Of a DNA stretch of 64,000 nucleotides, positions 8,317 through 16,516 are shown one piece after another. The translations under genes were made by a program, and so were the position numbers. The notes beneath the pieces are model-generated. The model was not told the origin of the DNA, ran no database searches, and saw only the letters and a program-made list of their open reading frames with translations. Within the stretch, counting starts at the first letter, position 1. The number at the start of each line of letters is the position of its first letter. The stretch comes from Rhodopseudomonas telluris (GTDB lineage: Bacteria > Pseudomonadota > Alphaproteobacteria > Rhizobiales > Xanthobacteraceae): positions 744,001 to 808,000 of the forward strand of contig NZ_JBHLWM010000005.1 in assembly GCF_042432815.1 (NCBI RefSeq), in the 5' to 3' direction.

Positions 8317-9354
8317 TCAGCGATGCACGACCTTCTTGTTCGGGATGCCGTCGATCGGGCATTCCTCGACGCCGATGGTGTCGCGCGTGAACGACTCCAC
8401 CATCTCGCGGGTGCCTTCCGGATCGGAGATCCATTTGGCGTAGAAATCGTAGGGGCAAGCCGCCACGCCCTTGTCGCCGTCGCCGGAATTAATGACGCCG
8501 GTGTAGCCACGGTGCAGCAGCTTGAAGAGGTGGTTGTTGGACTGGCCAGTCTTGCGCGCGTCGCGGATCAGCGACTTCGAAAGCTGGGCGTACTGGATGC
8601 CGTATTCCTCCTCGCCGCATTCGCCGAGCGTGCGGCCGTCGAAGCCGACGATCGCCGAATGGCCGAAGTACGAGTACACGCCGTCGAAGCCGGCGGCGTT
8701 CGCCACCGCCACATAGACGTTGTTGGCCCAGGCCATCGCCTTGGCCATGATCACCTGCTGGTCCTTGGCCGGATACATGTAACCCTGGCAGCGGACGATC
8801 AGCTCGGCGCCCTTCATGGCGCAGTCGCGCCAGATCTCGGGATAGTTGCCGTCGTCGCAGATGATCAGCGAGACCTTGAGGCCCTTCGGCCCTTCCGAGA
8901 CATAGGTGCAATTGCCGGGGTACCAGCCTTCGATCGGCACCCAGGGCATGATCTTGCGATACTTCTGAACGATCTCGCCCTTGTCGTTCATCAGGATCAG
9001 CGTATTGTACGGCGCCTTGTTGGGATGTTCCTCGTGACGCTCGCCGGTGAGCGAGAATACGCCCCACACCTTCGCCTTGCGGCAGGCTTCGGCAAAGATC
9101 TCGGTCTCGTCGCCCGGCACGGTCGACGCGGTTTCGTACATCTCCTTGGAGTCGTACATGATGCCGTGGGTCGAATATTCCGGGAAGATCACCAGATCCA
9201 TACCCGGAAGACCGACTTTCATGCCGACGATCATGTCGGCGATCTTCTTCGCGTTGGCGAGCACCTCGGCCTTCGTGTGCAGCCGGGGCATCTTGTAGTT
9301 TACGACGGCGACGCCGACCGTGTCGTTGCTGGACGAGATATCACCATGATGCAT
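8317..9354 (-). CDS. amiE: Aliphatic amidase AmiE
   Basis: 345-residue nitrilase-superfamily amidase that hydrolyses short aliphatic amides (acetamide, propionamide) to acid plus ammonia. With the start at MHHGDISS, supported by AGGGAG upstream, the catalytic triad falls exactly on AmiE numbering: Glu59 (FPEYS), Lys134 (KYRK) and Cys166 (IICDDGNYPE). Length matches Pseudomonas and Bacillus AmiE (about 346). A related formamidase (AmiF) is possible but the length and numbering favour AmiE. It lies downstream of an AmiC/AmiR-type regulator pair, as in Pseudomonas aeruginosa, but here behind urtABCDE rather than directly behind the leader. Confidence 0.95.
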   Translation of the reverse strand: MHHGDISSSNDTVGVAVVNYKMPRLHTKAEVLANAKKIADMIVGMKVGLPGMDLVIFPEYSTHGIMYDSKEMYETASTVPGDETEIFAEACRKAKVWGVFSLTGERHEEHPNKAPYNTLILMNDKGEIVQKYRKIMPWVPIEGWYPGNCTYVSEGPKGLKVSLIICDDGNYPEIWRDCAMKGAELIVRCQGYMYPAKDQQVIMAKAMAWANNVYVAVANAAGFDGVYSYFGHSAIVGFDGRTLGECGEEEYGIQYAQLSKSLIRDARKTGQSNNHLFKLLHRGYTGVINSGDGDKGVAACPYDFYAKWISDPEGTREMVESFTRDTIGVEECPIDGIPNKKVVHR

Positions 9355-9427
9355 GTCGCACTCCCTTGATGAGCGATGTTGTCGGGCAGATGCCGGCGCA
9401 CCGTTGGGCCGGGTGACTTCGTGGCGA

Positions 9428-10123
9428 TCACACCGCCATATGGCGGTGGACCATGTCGTCGGAGAGTCGTTCGATGCCGCCGAATTCAACCACGCGTCCC
9501 TTCTCCATCATGGCGAAGCGTTGGGCGGCACGGCGGACGAACGGGATATTCTGTTCGACCAGCAGCACCGTGAGGCCGAGCTCACGGTTCAGCTTGACGA
9601 TGATCGATTCGATCTCCTGCACGATCGAGGGCTGGATGCCTTCGTTGGGTTCGTCGAGCAGGATGATCTTCGGATCGGCCGCGAGCGCGCGGGCGATCGC
9701 GAGCTGCTGCTGCTGACCGCCCGACAGCACGCCGCCATTGCGATCGAGGTTCTGCATCAGATACGGAAACAGCTCCGCGACGAGCGGCGGGATCTCGCGC
9801 TTGCCGTCGGTCCGCGCGAATGCGCCCATCAGGATGTTGTTGCGGATGGTGAAATCCGGAATGATCTCGCGGCCCTGCGGCACATAGGCGATGCCGGCGC
9901 GCGCCCGACGAAACGTCGGCAGCACGGCGAGATCGTCACTCTCGAGCCGGATCTGGCCTTCGCTGCGGTCGGTCAGCCCCATCAGCGTCTTGAGCAGCGT
10001 CGTCTTGCCTGTGCCGTTTCGCCCGAGGATCGCGGTGATCTGGCCGGTGGGGATCTCGAGGCTCACATTGTGCAGAATGTGGCTGCGATCGTAGAAGCTG
10101 TTGACGTTGGCGAAGGTCAGCAT
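9428..10123 (-). CDS. urtE: Urea/short-chain amide ABC transporter ATP-binding protein UrtE
   Basis: 231-residue LivF-type ATPase. Walker A is GRNGTGKTT, the ABC signature LSGGQQQQLAIARAL and Walker B IILLDEPNEG; the VLLVEQNIPFVRRAA segment is characteristic of UrtE. It energises uptake through UrtB/UrtC. The ATG overlaps the urtD stop by one base (TGATG), showing translational coupling. Followed by amiE after 73 nt. Confidence 0.93.
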   Translation of the reverse strand: MLTFANVNSFYDRSHILHNVSLEIPTGQITAILGRNGTGKTTLLKTLMGLTDRSEGQIRLESDDLAVLPTFRRARAGIAYVPQGREIIPDFTIRNNILMGAFARTDGKREIPPLVAELFPYLMQNLDRNGGVLSGGQQQQLAIARALAADPKIILLDEPNEGIQPSIVQEIESIIVKLNRELGLTVLLVEQNIPFVRRAAQRFAMMEKGRVVEFGGIERLSDDMVHRHMAV

Positions 10124-10872
10124 CAGGTGATCCCCTGCGCGCCGAGATAGGCTTCCTTGACCCGCGGGTCGTTCTCGATTTCGCTGACGCTGCCCTCGGC
10201 CAGCACCTGCCCGAGGTGCAGCACGGTGATGCGCTCGGCGATCTCGCGGACGAACGCCATGTCGTGCTCGACCACAATGATGGTGTGGCGGCCCTTAAGG
10301 TTGTTGACGATCTGCGAGGTCTTGTGGGTCTCGGCCTGCGTCATGCCGGCGGTCGGCTCGTCGAGCAGAATGACCTTGGGGTTCTGAATGATCAGCAGCC
10401 CGAGTTCGAGCCATTGCGTTTGGCCGTGGCTGAGATAAGCCGCAGTCCGATCGGCTTCCTCGGTCAGGCCGATCAGATCCAACACTTCGGCGACCCGCCG
10501 CTTGGTATCCGCGCCGAAGCCGAAGCGGAGATTGGCGAGCACGCCAGGATTCTTGCAGCTCGCGACCTCGAGATTGCGGCGAACGCTGAGCTCCTTGAAC
10601 ACGCTCGGGATCTGAAATTTCCGCCCGATGCCAGCGCGCGCGATCTTGTGCTCGGGCCAGTTGGTGATCTCGGTGTCGTCGATGAATACGCGTCCGCTGG
10701 TGCTCTGCGTCTTGCCGGAGATCAGATCCATCAGGGTGGTCTTGCCGGCGCCGTTCGCGCCGAGCACGACGCGGAGCTCGCCCTCGCCGATCGTCAGCGA
10801 GACGTTGTTGACCGCCTTGAAGCCTTCGAAGTCGACCCCGAGACCGTCGATGGTGAGTGCGACACGGTCCAT
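10123..10872 (-). CDS. urtD: Urea/short-chain amide ABC transporter ATP-binding protein UrtD
   Basis: 249-residue LivG-type ATPase with Walker A GANGAGKTT, the motif YLSHGQTQWLELG in place of the canonical LSGGQ (a known UrtD trait) and Walker B VILLDEPTAGM. VVEHDMAFVREIA follows. Partner of UrtE. Begins 4 nt after the urtC stop. Confidence 0.93.
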   Translation of the reverse strand: MDRVALTIDGLGVDFEGFKAVNNVSLTIGEGELRVVLGANGAGKTTLMDLISGKTQSTSGRVFIDDTEITNWPEHKIARAGIGRKFQIPSVFKELSVRRNLEVASCKNPGVLANLRFGFGADTKRRVAEVLDLIGLTEEADRTAAYLSHGQTQWLELGLLIIQNPKVILLDEPTAGMTQAETHKTSQIVNNLKGRHTIIVVEHDMAFVREIAERITVLHLGQVLAEGSVSEIENDPRVKEAYLGAQGIT

Positions 10873-10876
10873 CGGA

Positions 10877-12022
10877 TTACTCCGCGAGCTGGGAGACGCC
10901 GGTGGCGTCGATCTGCCGGGATGGTGACTTCGGCTTGCGGCGCATCACCCGATCGATCAGATCGTGGGCCAGGCCGGCGAGGCCGTGCGGCAGATACAGA
11001 ACGACGAGCACAAAAATCAGTCCGATGATCGCCTTCCAGGCTTCGGCGAAGCCCTCGGTTTCGCTGACGGTCGCCGAGATCGTGTTGATCAGGATCGCGC
11101 CGATGCAGGCGCCCAGGATGGATTTGCGGCCGCCGACCGCCGCCCACACCACCATGGTGATCGAGAACGCCAGATCCATGAAGGTCGGCGAGGCGAACTC
11201 GGAGATGACGACGTACAGCATCCCGGCAAATCCCGCGATCGCCGCCGAAACCGCGTAGAAGAAGATCTGATAGGTCGGGACGTCGAAGCCGAGATAACGC
11301 GCCCGGTTCTCGTCGTCGCGGATCGCCTGCAGGATCAGGCCGGCGCGCGTTTCGACCAGCAGACGCGTGGCCACCAGCACGACAGAGAGCGACACCGCGA
11401 TCAGATAATAGGTCGGGACCACATAGGGATCGAATTCGAAGCCGCCGATCTTGAGCCAGCCGAGATCGGTGAGACCGTTGAAGCCGTTGGTGATCGGCTG
11501 CGCGTCGATCACCACCAGGCGCACCAGCAACACCAGCGCCAGCGTGATGATCGACACGAACACGCCGGAGATGCGCTTGCGGAACACGATGGTGCCGATC
11601 AGGCCGGCGATCAGCACCGGCAGCACGATGCCCATCGCCATGCCGAACCATTCGCTCTTGAACGGGATCCAGAGAAAGGACGCCTTGTTGATGCAGCACA
11701 GATCCGTCTGGGCGCCGGGCTCGGCGTTCCACAGCATGAAGTCCGGCACGGGCTTGTCCGAGCCCTGCTGCAGGCTGGTCGGGCTAGCCAGCTTCAGCGA
11801 CATCGCCAGCATGTACGCGCCGGCGCCGAAGAACAGCCCCTGGCCGAGATTGAGAATGCCCGCATAGCCCCAGGACAGCGCAATCGCGATGCCGAGCATG
11901 CCGAACACCAGATATTTGGCGACGCGATTGAGCCAGAACGGATCCATGAACAGCGGCGCCGCCATGATCAGCACGATGAACGTCGCGTAGGCCGCCCAGG
12001 TGATGCTGCGCTTCGAGGTCAT
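10877..12022 (-). CDS. urtC: Urea/short-chain amide ABC transporter permease UrtC
   Basis: 381-residue LivM-type permease with about ten hydrophobic helices. The family features LSWGYAGILNLGQGLFFG near the N-terminus and RDDENRARYLGFDV in the middle are present. The true start is the ATG giving MTSKRSITW, with AGGGA 8 nt upstream; the open frame continues much further upstream but that part overlaps urtB in another frame. It forms the membrane channel with UrtB. Starts 2 nt after the urtB stop. Confidence 0.93.
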   Translation of the reverse strand: MTSKRSITWAAYATFIVLIMAAPLFMDPFWLNRVAKYLVFGMLGIAIALSWGYAGILNLGQGLFFGAGAYMLAMSLKLASPTSLQQGSDKPVPDFMLWNAEPGAQTDLCCINKASFLWIPFKSEWFGMAMGIVLPVLIAGLIGTIVFRKRISGVFVSIITLALVLLVRLVVIDAQPITNGFNGLTDLGWLKIGGFEFDPYVVPTYYLIAVSLSVVLVATRLLVETRAGLILQAIRDDENRARYLGFDVPTYQIFFYAVSAAIAGFAGMLYVVISEFASPTFMDLAFSITMVVWAAVGGRKSILGACIGAILINTISATVSETEGFAEAWKAIIGLIFVLVVLYLPHGLAGLAHDLIDRVMRRKPKSPSRQIDATGVSQLAE

Positions 12023-12024
12023 CG

Positions 12025-12918
12025 TCAGCGTCCCTTGAGGGCGAACAGGCCCTTCGGCTTGAGGATGATGATCGCGATCACGATGCCGAACACAACGGCG
12101 CGCGCGAGGATGTCGTTGGTCGCGGCCGCCACGAGACCGTTGATCTCGCCGAGAATGCCGGCGGACAGAACCGATCCGAGCAGGCTGCCGACGCCGCCCA
12201 TCACGACGACGAGGAAGCCGTCGACCACCATCGACGTCCCCATGTCGGGGAACACCGTCTTGAAACCCGACATCATCACGCCCGCGATACCCGCAAGGCC
12301 GGAGCCGAACGCGAAGGTCAGCGCGTTGACACGCTGGACATTGATGCCGCAGGCGGCGGCCATCTTGGGATTGCGGATGATCGCGCGAACCTGGGTGCCG
12401 ATTGCGGTGCGATACATGATCAGCCAGGTCAGAAGCGCCAGGATCGTGGTGACGACGATGATGAAGGCGCGGTAGCGATTGATCTCGGCGCCGCCGATCA
12501 TGAACGTGCCCTGCAGGAAGGCCGGCACGGCGACGTTCTGCAGGCCGGGGCCGAGCCCCTGGATGTGAATACCTAAGAACGACAGGCCGAACTCGAGGCG
12601 CACCGCCTGCTGGATCAGGATGGCGATGCCCCAGGTGGCGAGCAGCGTATCGAGCAGGCGGCCATAGAGTTTGCGGACCACCACCCGCTCGATCAGCAGC
12701 CCCAGCAGCGCGGTGACGATGAACGCCAGCGGGATCGCAACGAAGATATTCGCACCGAGCCAGATGCCGGACAGCACCGTCACATAGGCGCCGATCATCA
12801 CCATCTCGCCATGGGCCATATTGATGACCCCCATGGCGCCGTAGGTGATCGCCAACCCCAATGCCACCAGCAGCAGCACCGAGCCGAGACTCAAACCGAT
12901 GAACAGGACGTCGAGCAT
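12025..12918 (-). CDS. urtB: Urea/short-chain amide ABC transporter permease UrtB
   Basis: 297-residue LivH-type permease. The GAMGVINMAHGEMVMIGAYV segment near the N-terminus and VVMGGVGSLLGSVLSAG near the C-terminus are typical of UrtB. The start MLDVLFIGL is chosen because GGGGAG lies 6 nt upstream; an in-frame start 11 codons earlier is unsupported. It pairs with UrtC in the membrane. A 10-bp hairpin lies between it and urtA. Confidence 0.93.
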   Translation of the reverse strand: MLDVLFIGLSLGSVLLLVALGLAITYGAMGVINMAHGEMVMIGAYVTVLSGIWLGANIFVAIPLAFIVTALLGLLIERVVVRKLYGRLLDTLLATWGIAILIQQAVRLEFGLSFLGIHIQGLGPGLQNVAVPAFLQGTFMIGGAEINRYRAFIIVVTTILALLTWLIMYRTAIGTQVRAIIRNPKMAAACGINVQRVNALTFAFGSGLAGIAGVMMSGFKTVFPDMGTSMVVDGFLVVVMGGVGSLLGSVLSAGILGEINGLVAAATNDILARAVVFGIVIAIIILKPKGLFALKGR

Positions 12919-12939
12919 CGCAACTCCCCGAGGAGAAGG

Positions 12940-12964
12940 GCCGCCGCACATTGCGTGCGGCGGC
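12940..12964 (-). promoter_or_regulatory. Intercistronic hairpin between urtA and urtB
   Basis: A perfect 10-bp stem (GCCGCCGCAC with GTGCGGCGGC) and 5-nt loop fills the gap after the urtA stop. Hairpins here commonly stabilise the binding-protein message and reduce downstream permease expression; that role is inferred. Confidence 0.5.
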
Positions 12965-12978
12965 GCTGGAGCGAGGTG

Positions 12979-14235
12979 TCAGATCTTGAGCTTGGCGGTG
13001 TCGAGACCCTTGGCGGTGCAGAACAGGTTCGACTCGGTCTCGCCGTAGGCGACGTAAGGCAGCGGCATCACCGGCTCCTTGTAGGCGTCGATGATCTTGC
13101 CCTGGCCGTCCGCCTGCCACTGCGCGATGCGCGGCGTGAGGTAGCAGTGCAGATTCTGCGGATCGATCTTGACGTGACCGTTCGGCGCGTCGAACTCCTG
13201 CCCCTTCACCGCCTCGCGGATCGCGGTCGGCGTGATCTCGGTCGCCTTCTCCACCGCCTGCTTCCACAGGAACACCTGGAAGTAGGACGATTCCAGCGCG
13301 TGATGCGTCACCGCCTTGGGATCCTTCACGAACGCGCGGTAGCGCTCGATGAAGGCCTTGTTGCGGTCGGTGTCGATCGCCTGGAAGTACGGGAACGAGG
13401 TGTAGCTGCCCACCGCGTATTCCGGTCCCATCGCGGCGATCTCGATCTCGGACGTCACGGTCGCGCAGATAGGCAGCTTGTCGTGGGTGAGACCCTGATT
13501 CTTGTATTCGCGATAGAACGCGATCACCGAGTCACCGACGACGTTCGACAGCACGACGTCGCAGCCGGAGCTCTTGATCTTGTTGACCATCGAGCCCCAC
13601 TCGGAATGACCGAGTTCGAGATATTCGTCGGCGATCCACTCGCCGCCGTTCTTTTCGATCAGGATCTTGGAGACCTTGGCCATTTCGCGCGGATAGATGT
13701 AGTTCGATCCGACGATGAAGAACTTCTTCTTGCCGAGCGTCTTGATGATCCAGGGGATGAAGTTCGAGAGCTGCTGGTTCGGCACGGCGCCCGTGTAGAC
13801 CACGTTCTTCGAGCACTCGAAGCCTTCGTAATAGGTCGGGTAGAAGTAGAGATTGTTGCGCTTCTCGAACACCGGCAGCACGGCCTTGCGGCTGGCGGAC
13901 GTGTAGGACCCGAAAACGGTCGGCACCCGGTCCTGAATGACGAGCTTCGAAGCCTTTTCGTTGTAGGTCTTCGGATCCGACGCGCCGTCCTCGGCAATCG
14001 GAACGATCTTCATGCCCTTGACGCCGCCGGCGGCGTTGATCTCGCTGATCGCCATCATGGTCGCGTCGTGCAGCGACTTCTCGACGATCGACAGACCACC
14101 GGTGAGGCTGAACAGCACGCCCACTTTGATCTCGCCCGCAGCCTGTGCGGCGCTCGAGAACACGGCAGGCGACGTCATCGCCGCGCCGGTGGCGAGCAAG
14201 CCGCCCTTGATGAATTTACGCCGATCGATTGCCAT
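12979..14235 (-). CDS. urtA: Urea/short-chain amide-binding protein UrtA (Tat signal)
   Basis: 418-residue periplasmic solute-binding protein of the UrtA/FmdD/AmiC group. The start MAIDRRKFIKGG has AGGGAG upstream and begins a twin-arginine signal (DRRKFIKGG followed by a hydrophobic stretch and AQAAG). The mature part opens IKVGVLFSLTGGLSIVEKS and contains YPTYYEGFE and GSNYIYPREMAK, shared with the cytoplasmic AmiC at 15111-16277. This suggests that transporter and sensor recognise related ligands (urea, amides). It is the first gene after the leader terminator, so its expression is the one most directly controlled by antitermination. Confidence 0.94.
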   Translation of the reverse strand: MAIDRRKFIKGGLLATGAAMTSPAVFSSAAQAAGEIKVGVLFSLTGGLSIVEKSLHDATMMAISEINAAGGVKGMKIVPIAEDGASDPKTYNEKASKLVIQDRVPTVFGSYTSASRKAVLPVFEKRNNLYFYPTYYEGFECSKNVVYTGAVPNQQLSNFIPWIIKTLGKKKFFIVGSNYIYPREMAKVSKILIEKNGGEWIADEYLELGHSEWGSMVNKIKSSGCDVVLSNVVGDSVIAFYREYKNQGLTHDKLPICATVTSEIEIAAMGPEYAVGSYTSFPYFQAIDTDRNKAFIERYRAFVKDPKAVTHHALESSYFQVFLWKQAVEKATEITPTAIREAVKGQEFDAPNGHVKIDPQNLHCYLTPRIAQWQADGQGKIIDAYKEPVMPLPYVAYGETESNLFCTAKGLDTAKLKI

Positions 14236-14363
14236 ACTGCTCCCTTTCCTCAGGCATGACCCATCGTTCGCGCCCGAGCGCGTTGTTTCGACCCAAAGAT
14301 GACCTAATCGTCTGCCGCGCGGCGGAGCGAACGACGCCCGCCGGCTCACGCCAGCCGCAAAAC

Positions 14364-14400
14364 AAAAAAGCCCGACAGATCCTCGCGGATCCCTCGGGCT
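14364..14400 (-). terminator. Intrinsic terminator in the urtA leader
   Basis: In the minus-strand transcript a 32-nt hairpin forms: AGCCCGA pairs with TCGGGCT, then a 2x2 internal loop, then GATCC pairs with GGATC around a GCGA tetraloop. It is followed directly by six U residues. It stands between the amiR stop and the urtA start, 128 nt upstream of the urtA ATG, exactly where an AmiR-type antiterminator would act. A further 5-bp hairpin with a 6-nt loop (CGGCT, GGCGTG, AGCCG) lies just downstream at 14342-14357. Confidence 0.85.
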
Positions 14401-14417
14401 ACACAGCCTAATGCCGA
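14394..14417 (-). promoter_or_regulatory. Candidate antiterminator stem in the urtA leader
   Basis: The 5' arm of the leader terminator (AGCCCGA) can alternatively pair with upstream sequence: GGCT with AGCC around a GTGT loop, extended by TCG with CGA across a 6-nt bulge. This is mutually exclusive with the terminator. A second upstream hairpin (14413-14440; GCCG-x-ACCA with TGGT-x-CGGC) competes for the TCG arm. Together they look like a three-state switch. The two hexaloop hairpins of the classical ANTAR target are not obvious, so protein recognition is inferred from context. Confidence 0.5.
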
Positions 14418-14479
14418 ACCAGCTTCATCGATGGTGCGGCTGCGTCACTAACAGGCAGTGCCCGCGTGACGACTAAAGA

Positions 14480-15088
14480 CTAATCATCTTTCGCGCGGTA
14501 CTGCAAGAGCTCATTTGCATGAATGATAGCAGACGCCATGTCGTCCATCGATACACGCTTCGACATCGCCTGACGGCGAATACTTTCATAAGCTTGAGCC
14601 TCGTCGAGCCCCTGCCCTTCCATCAGAATGGTCTTCGCCTTCTGAATGCGCTGGATGCCGGAAAGCTTGCGCTCGAGCTTGCGGATGCGCTTGGTTGTCT
14701 CGCGCCGCTCCAACCACAGGCTGCGGGCGATCGTCAGATTCGTCAGCAAACCGAAAGGCCTGATCGGCCGCTCGATCACCGCGACGGCGCCAGCCTCAAG
14801 TACAAGTTGCAGCGTCGATGGATCTTCGTAGCTGACGACCGCGATCAGCGTCGGCCGCGCGGCGCCGTCCGATTTGAGCAGCTTGAGGATTTCCGCGCGA
14901 ACGTCGTGCTCGATCGCCAGGATGACAACGTCGGTTCCATCGGGCCACGTGGTCGGCACCGGCCACTGCGCCTCCACCATGCAGCCGATCCGCCGCAGAT
15001 GTTCGACGAGTTGTGCCCGCTCGAGATCGGCGGGATGAACCACATGAACGCGCAGGCCACGCAGATCGCGGAGAATTTGGATGGTCAC
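14480..15088 (-). CDS. amiR: AmiR-like ANTAR-domain transcription antiterminator
   Basis: 202-residue RNA-binding regulator. Residues 1-125 form a receiver-like domain that lacks the usual phospho-acceptor aspartate (DVVILAIEHD), as in AmiR. A coiled-coil linker follows (about 125-145) and then a C-terminal ANTAR domain (RIQKAKTILMEGQGLDEAQA ... AMSKRVSMDDMASAII). In Pseudomonas AmiR is held by AmiC and, when amide binds AmiC, releases and prevents leader termination. Start is GTG with GGAG upstream, 22 nt after the amiC stop. A leader terminator lies directly downstream, then urtA. NasT is the other ANTAR family to consider, but pairing with AmiC argues for AmiR. Confidence 0.9.
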   Translation of the reverse strand: MTIQILRDLRGLRVHVVHPADLERAQLVEHLRRIGCMVEAQWPVPTTWPDGTDVVILAIEHDVRAEILKLLKSDGAARPTLIAVVSYEDPSTLQLVLEAGAVAVIERPIRPFGLLTNLTIARSLWLERRETTKRIRKLERKLSGIQRIQKAKTILMEGQGLDEAQAYESIRRQAMSKRVSMDDMASAIIHANELLQYRAKDD

Positions 15089-15110
15089 CCGTCAGCTCCG
15101 TGTCTGAGGT

Positions 15111-16277
15111 TCATGTGACCGATGCGTGGAATTCGTCTGCGGACCAATCGTCCAGGCTTTGCACGACGCAATAGGGATCAGGCTTGATCCGAACGCCCGG
15201 ATTCCACACGGTCCGGAACCGCCCCTGACCGTCGACGCGAGCGATACGCGGCCAGAGATAGGTGTGGTTGTTCTCGTGATCGATCCGGACCCGCCCCTGC
15301 GGTGCGTCGAATTCCGCATCTCGCAATTCGACCAGCACGCGCTCCGGATCGTCGGAGCCGCATTTCGCAACTGCGCGCATCGCCAGATGGACCTGGAAAT
15401 ACGCGGCTTCTGCGCTCGCGGTGACCGGCGCATCAGGCCCGAACCGCTGCTTGAAGTTGTTGACGAAGCGTCGTGCCGACGGCGTCGACAGCGTATCGAA
15501 GAACGGCGCCGCCGTGATGTGGCCTTCGGCCGCTTCAGCCGACATCTCGGCCAGTTCGGCCTCGCTGGTGGTCAGGCTGGCGATCGGCATCTTGGCGGGA
15601 TCGAAACCAGCTTCGCGATAGGCCTGATAGAACATCGCCGTTCCGCTGCCGACCACCGTCGAGAAGATCACGTCGGGCGAAGCCTTCTTGATCTTGGCGA
15701 TGACACGCTCGAAGTCCTTCGGCTGCACCTGCAGCGGCACGTACAGCTCGTCCAGCACCTTGCCGCGGTCCTGCGAGACGAAATCCGCCATCAGCCGGTT
15801 GGACTCGTAGGGATAGATGTAGTTCGAGCCGACAAAGACGAAGCGGTTGCCGTAAACGGACAGCAGATATTTCGCGAGCTGAATCGAATTCTGGTTCGGG
15901 GCCGCGCCGGTGTAGATGCAGTGGCGCGAGTATTCGAACCCTTCGTACAACGTCGGATAGAACAACAGGCCTCGATAAGCTTCGACGACCGGCAGGATCG
16001 CCTTGCGGGTGCTGGTCATGTAGCAGCCGAACAGCAACCGGACTCGGTCTGCCTGCAACAATCGCTCGGCCAGTCCGCGAATCTGCTTGGGGCTGGAGGC
16101 CGGATCGTAGATCACCGGCTCGATCGGCCGATCCAGCACGCCGCCGGCTGCGTTGATTTCCTCGATGGCCAGCAAGGTGGCGTTGAGCTGCGACCGCTCG
16201 ACCGCGGCCGTCACGCCGGTTTGCGAAAACAAGACGCCGACGCGCCAGCTACCCGATTGGTCCTCATGCAAAGCCAT
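15111..16277 (-). CDS. amiC: AmiC-like cytoplasmic amide/urea sensor
   Basis: 388-residue protein of the periplasmic-binding-protein fold that starts MALHEDQSGSWRVGVLFSQTG, with no signal peptide, as in Pseudomonas AmiC. It therefore acts in the cytoplasm as the ligand-sensing partner of AmiR. It shares YPTLYEGFEYS, GAAPNQNS and GSNYIYPYESN with UrtA of the same operon. amiC precedes amiR by 22 nt, so both come from one transcript. Expected role: sequester AmiR until an amide or urea-like inducer binds. Its promoter must lie in the 239-nt gap to the convergently placed end of the enamidase gene; no clear promoter could be assigned. Confidence 0.9.
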   Translation of the reverse strand: MALHEDQSGSWRVGVLFSQTGVTAAVERSQLNATLLAIEEINAAGGVLDRPIEPVIYDPASSPKQIRGLAERLLQADRVRLLFGCYMTSTRKAILPVVEAYRGLLFYPTLYEGFEYSRHCIYTGAAPNQNSIQLAKYLLSVYGNRFVFVGSNYIYPYESNRLMADFVSQDRGKVLDELYVPLQVQPKDFERVIAKIKKASPDVIFSTVVGSGTAMFYQAYREAGFDPAKMPIASLTTSEAELAEMSAEAAEGHITAAPFFDTLSTPSARRFVNNFKQRFGPDAPVTASAEAAYFQVHLAMRAVAKCGSDDPERVLVELRDAEFDAPQGRVRIDHENNHTYLWPRIARVDGQGRFRTVWNPGVRIKPDPYCVVQSLDDWSADEFHASVT

Positions 16278-16516
16278 GTTTTTCAGAACTATCCTCGACG
16301 ATAAAATTGATCAATCGAGAAATGATCCAGCCGCGGGCGTCGCGCAAGGCCGTCCCGACAGCAAGACCGTCACCTCCGGGCAGTGGATGCACAATCCACG
16401 AGCATGAAGTGGACGTTCAACAAGCAAAGCGACGCGCCACCGGGCAACGGCGATCGCGTGTGCGTAATCAGCGCGACGCCGCTTACGTCTTCAACGCGCC
16501 GCGAGCGAGAAGCTCG

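Noticed and set aside
14342..14440. Canonical two-hairpin ANTAR target with hexanucleotide loops
   Set aside because: Only one 5-bp hairpin with a 6-nt loop (GGCGTG) was found, downstream of the terminator and without A at loop position 1; not enough to call the classical motif.
16278..16516. Sigma-54 promoter upstream of amiC
   Set aside because: No GG-N10-GC element with the right flanks could be found on the minus strand.
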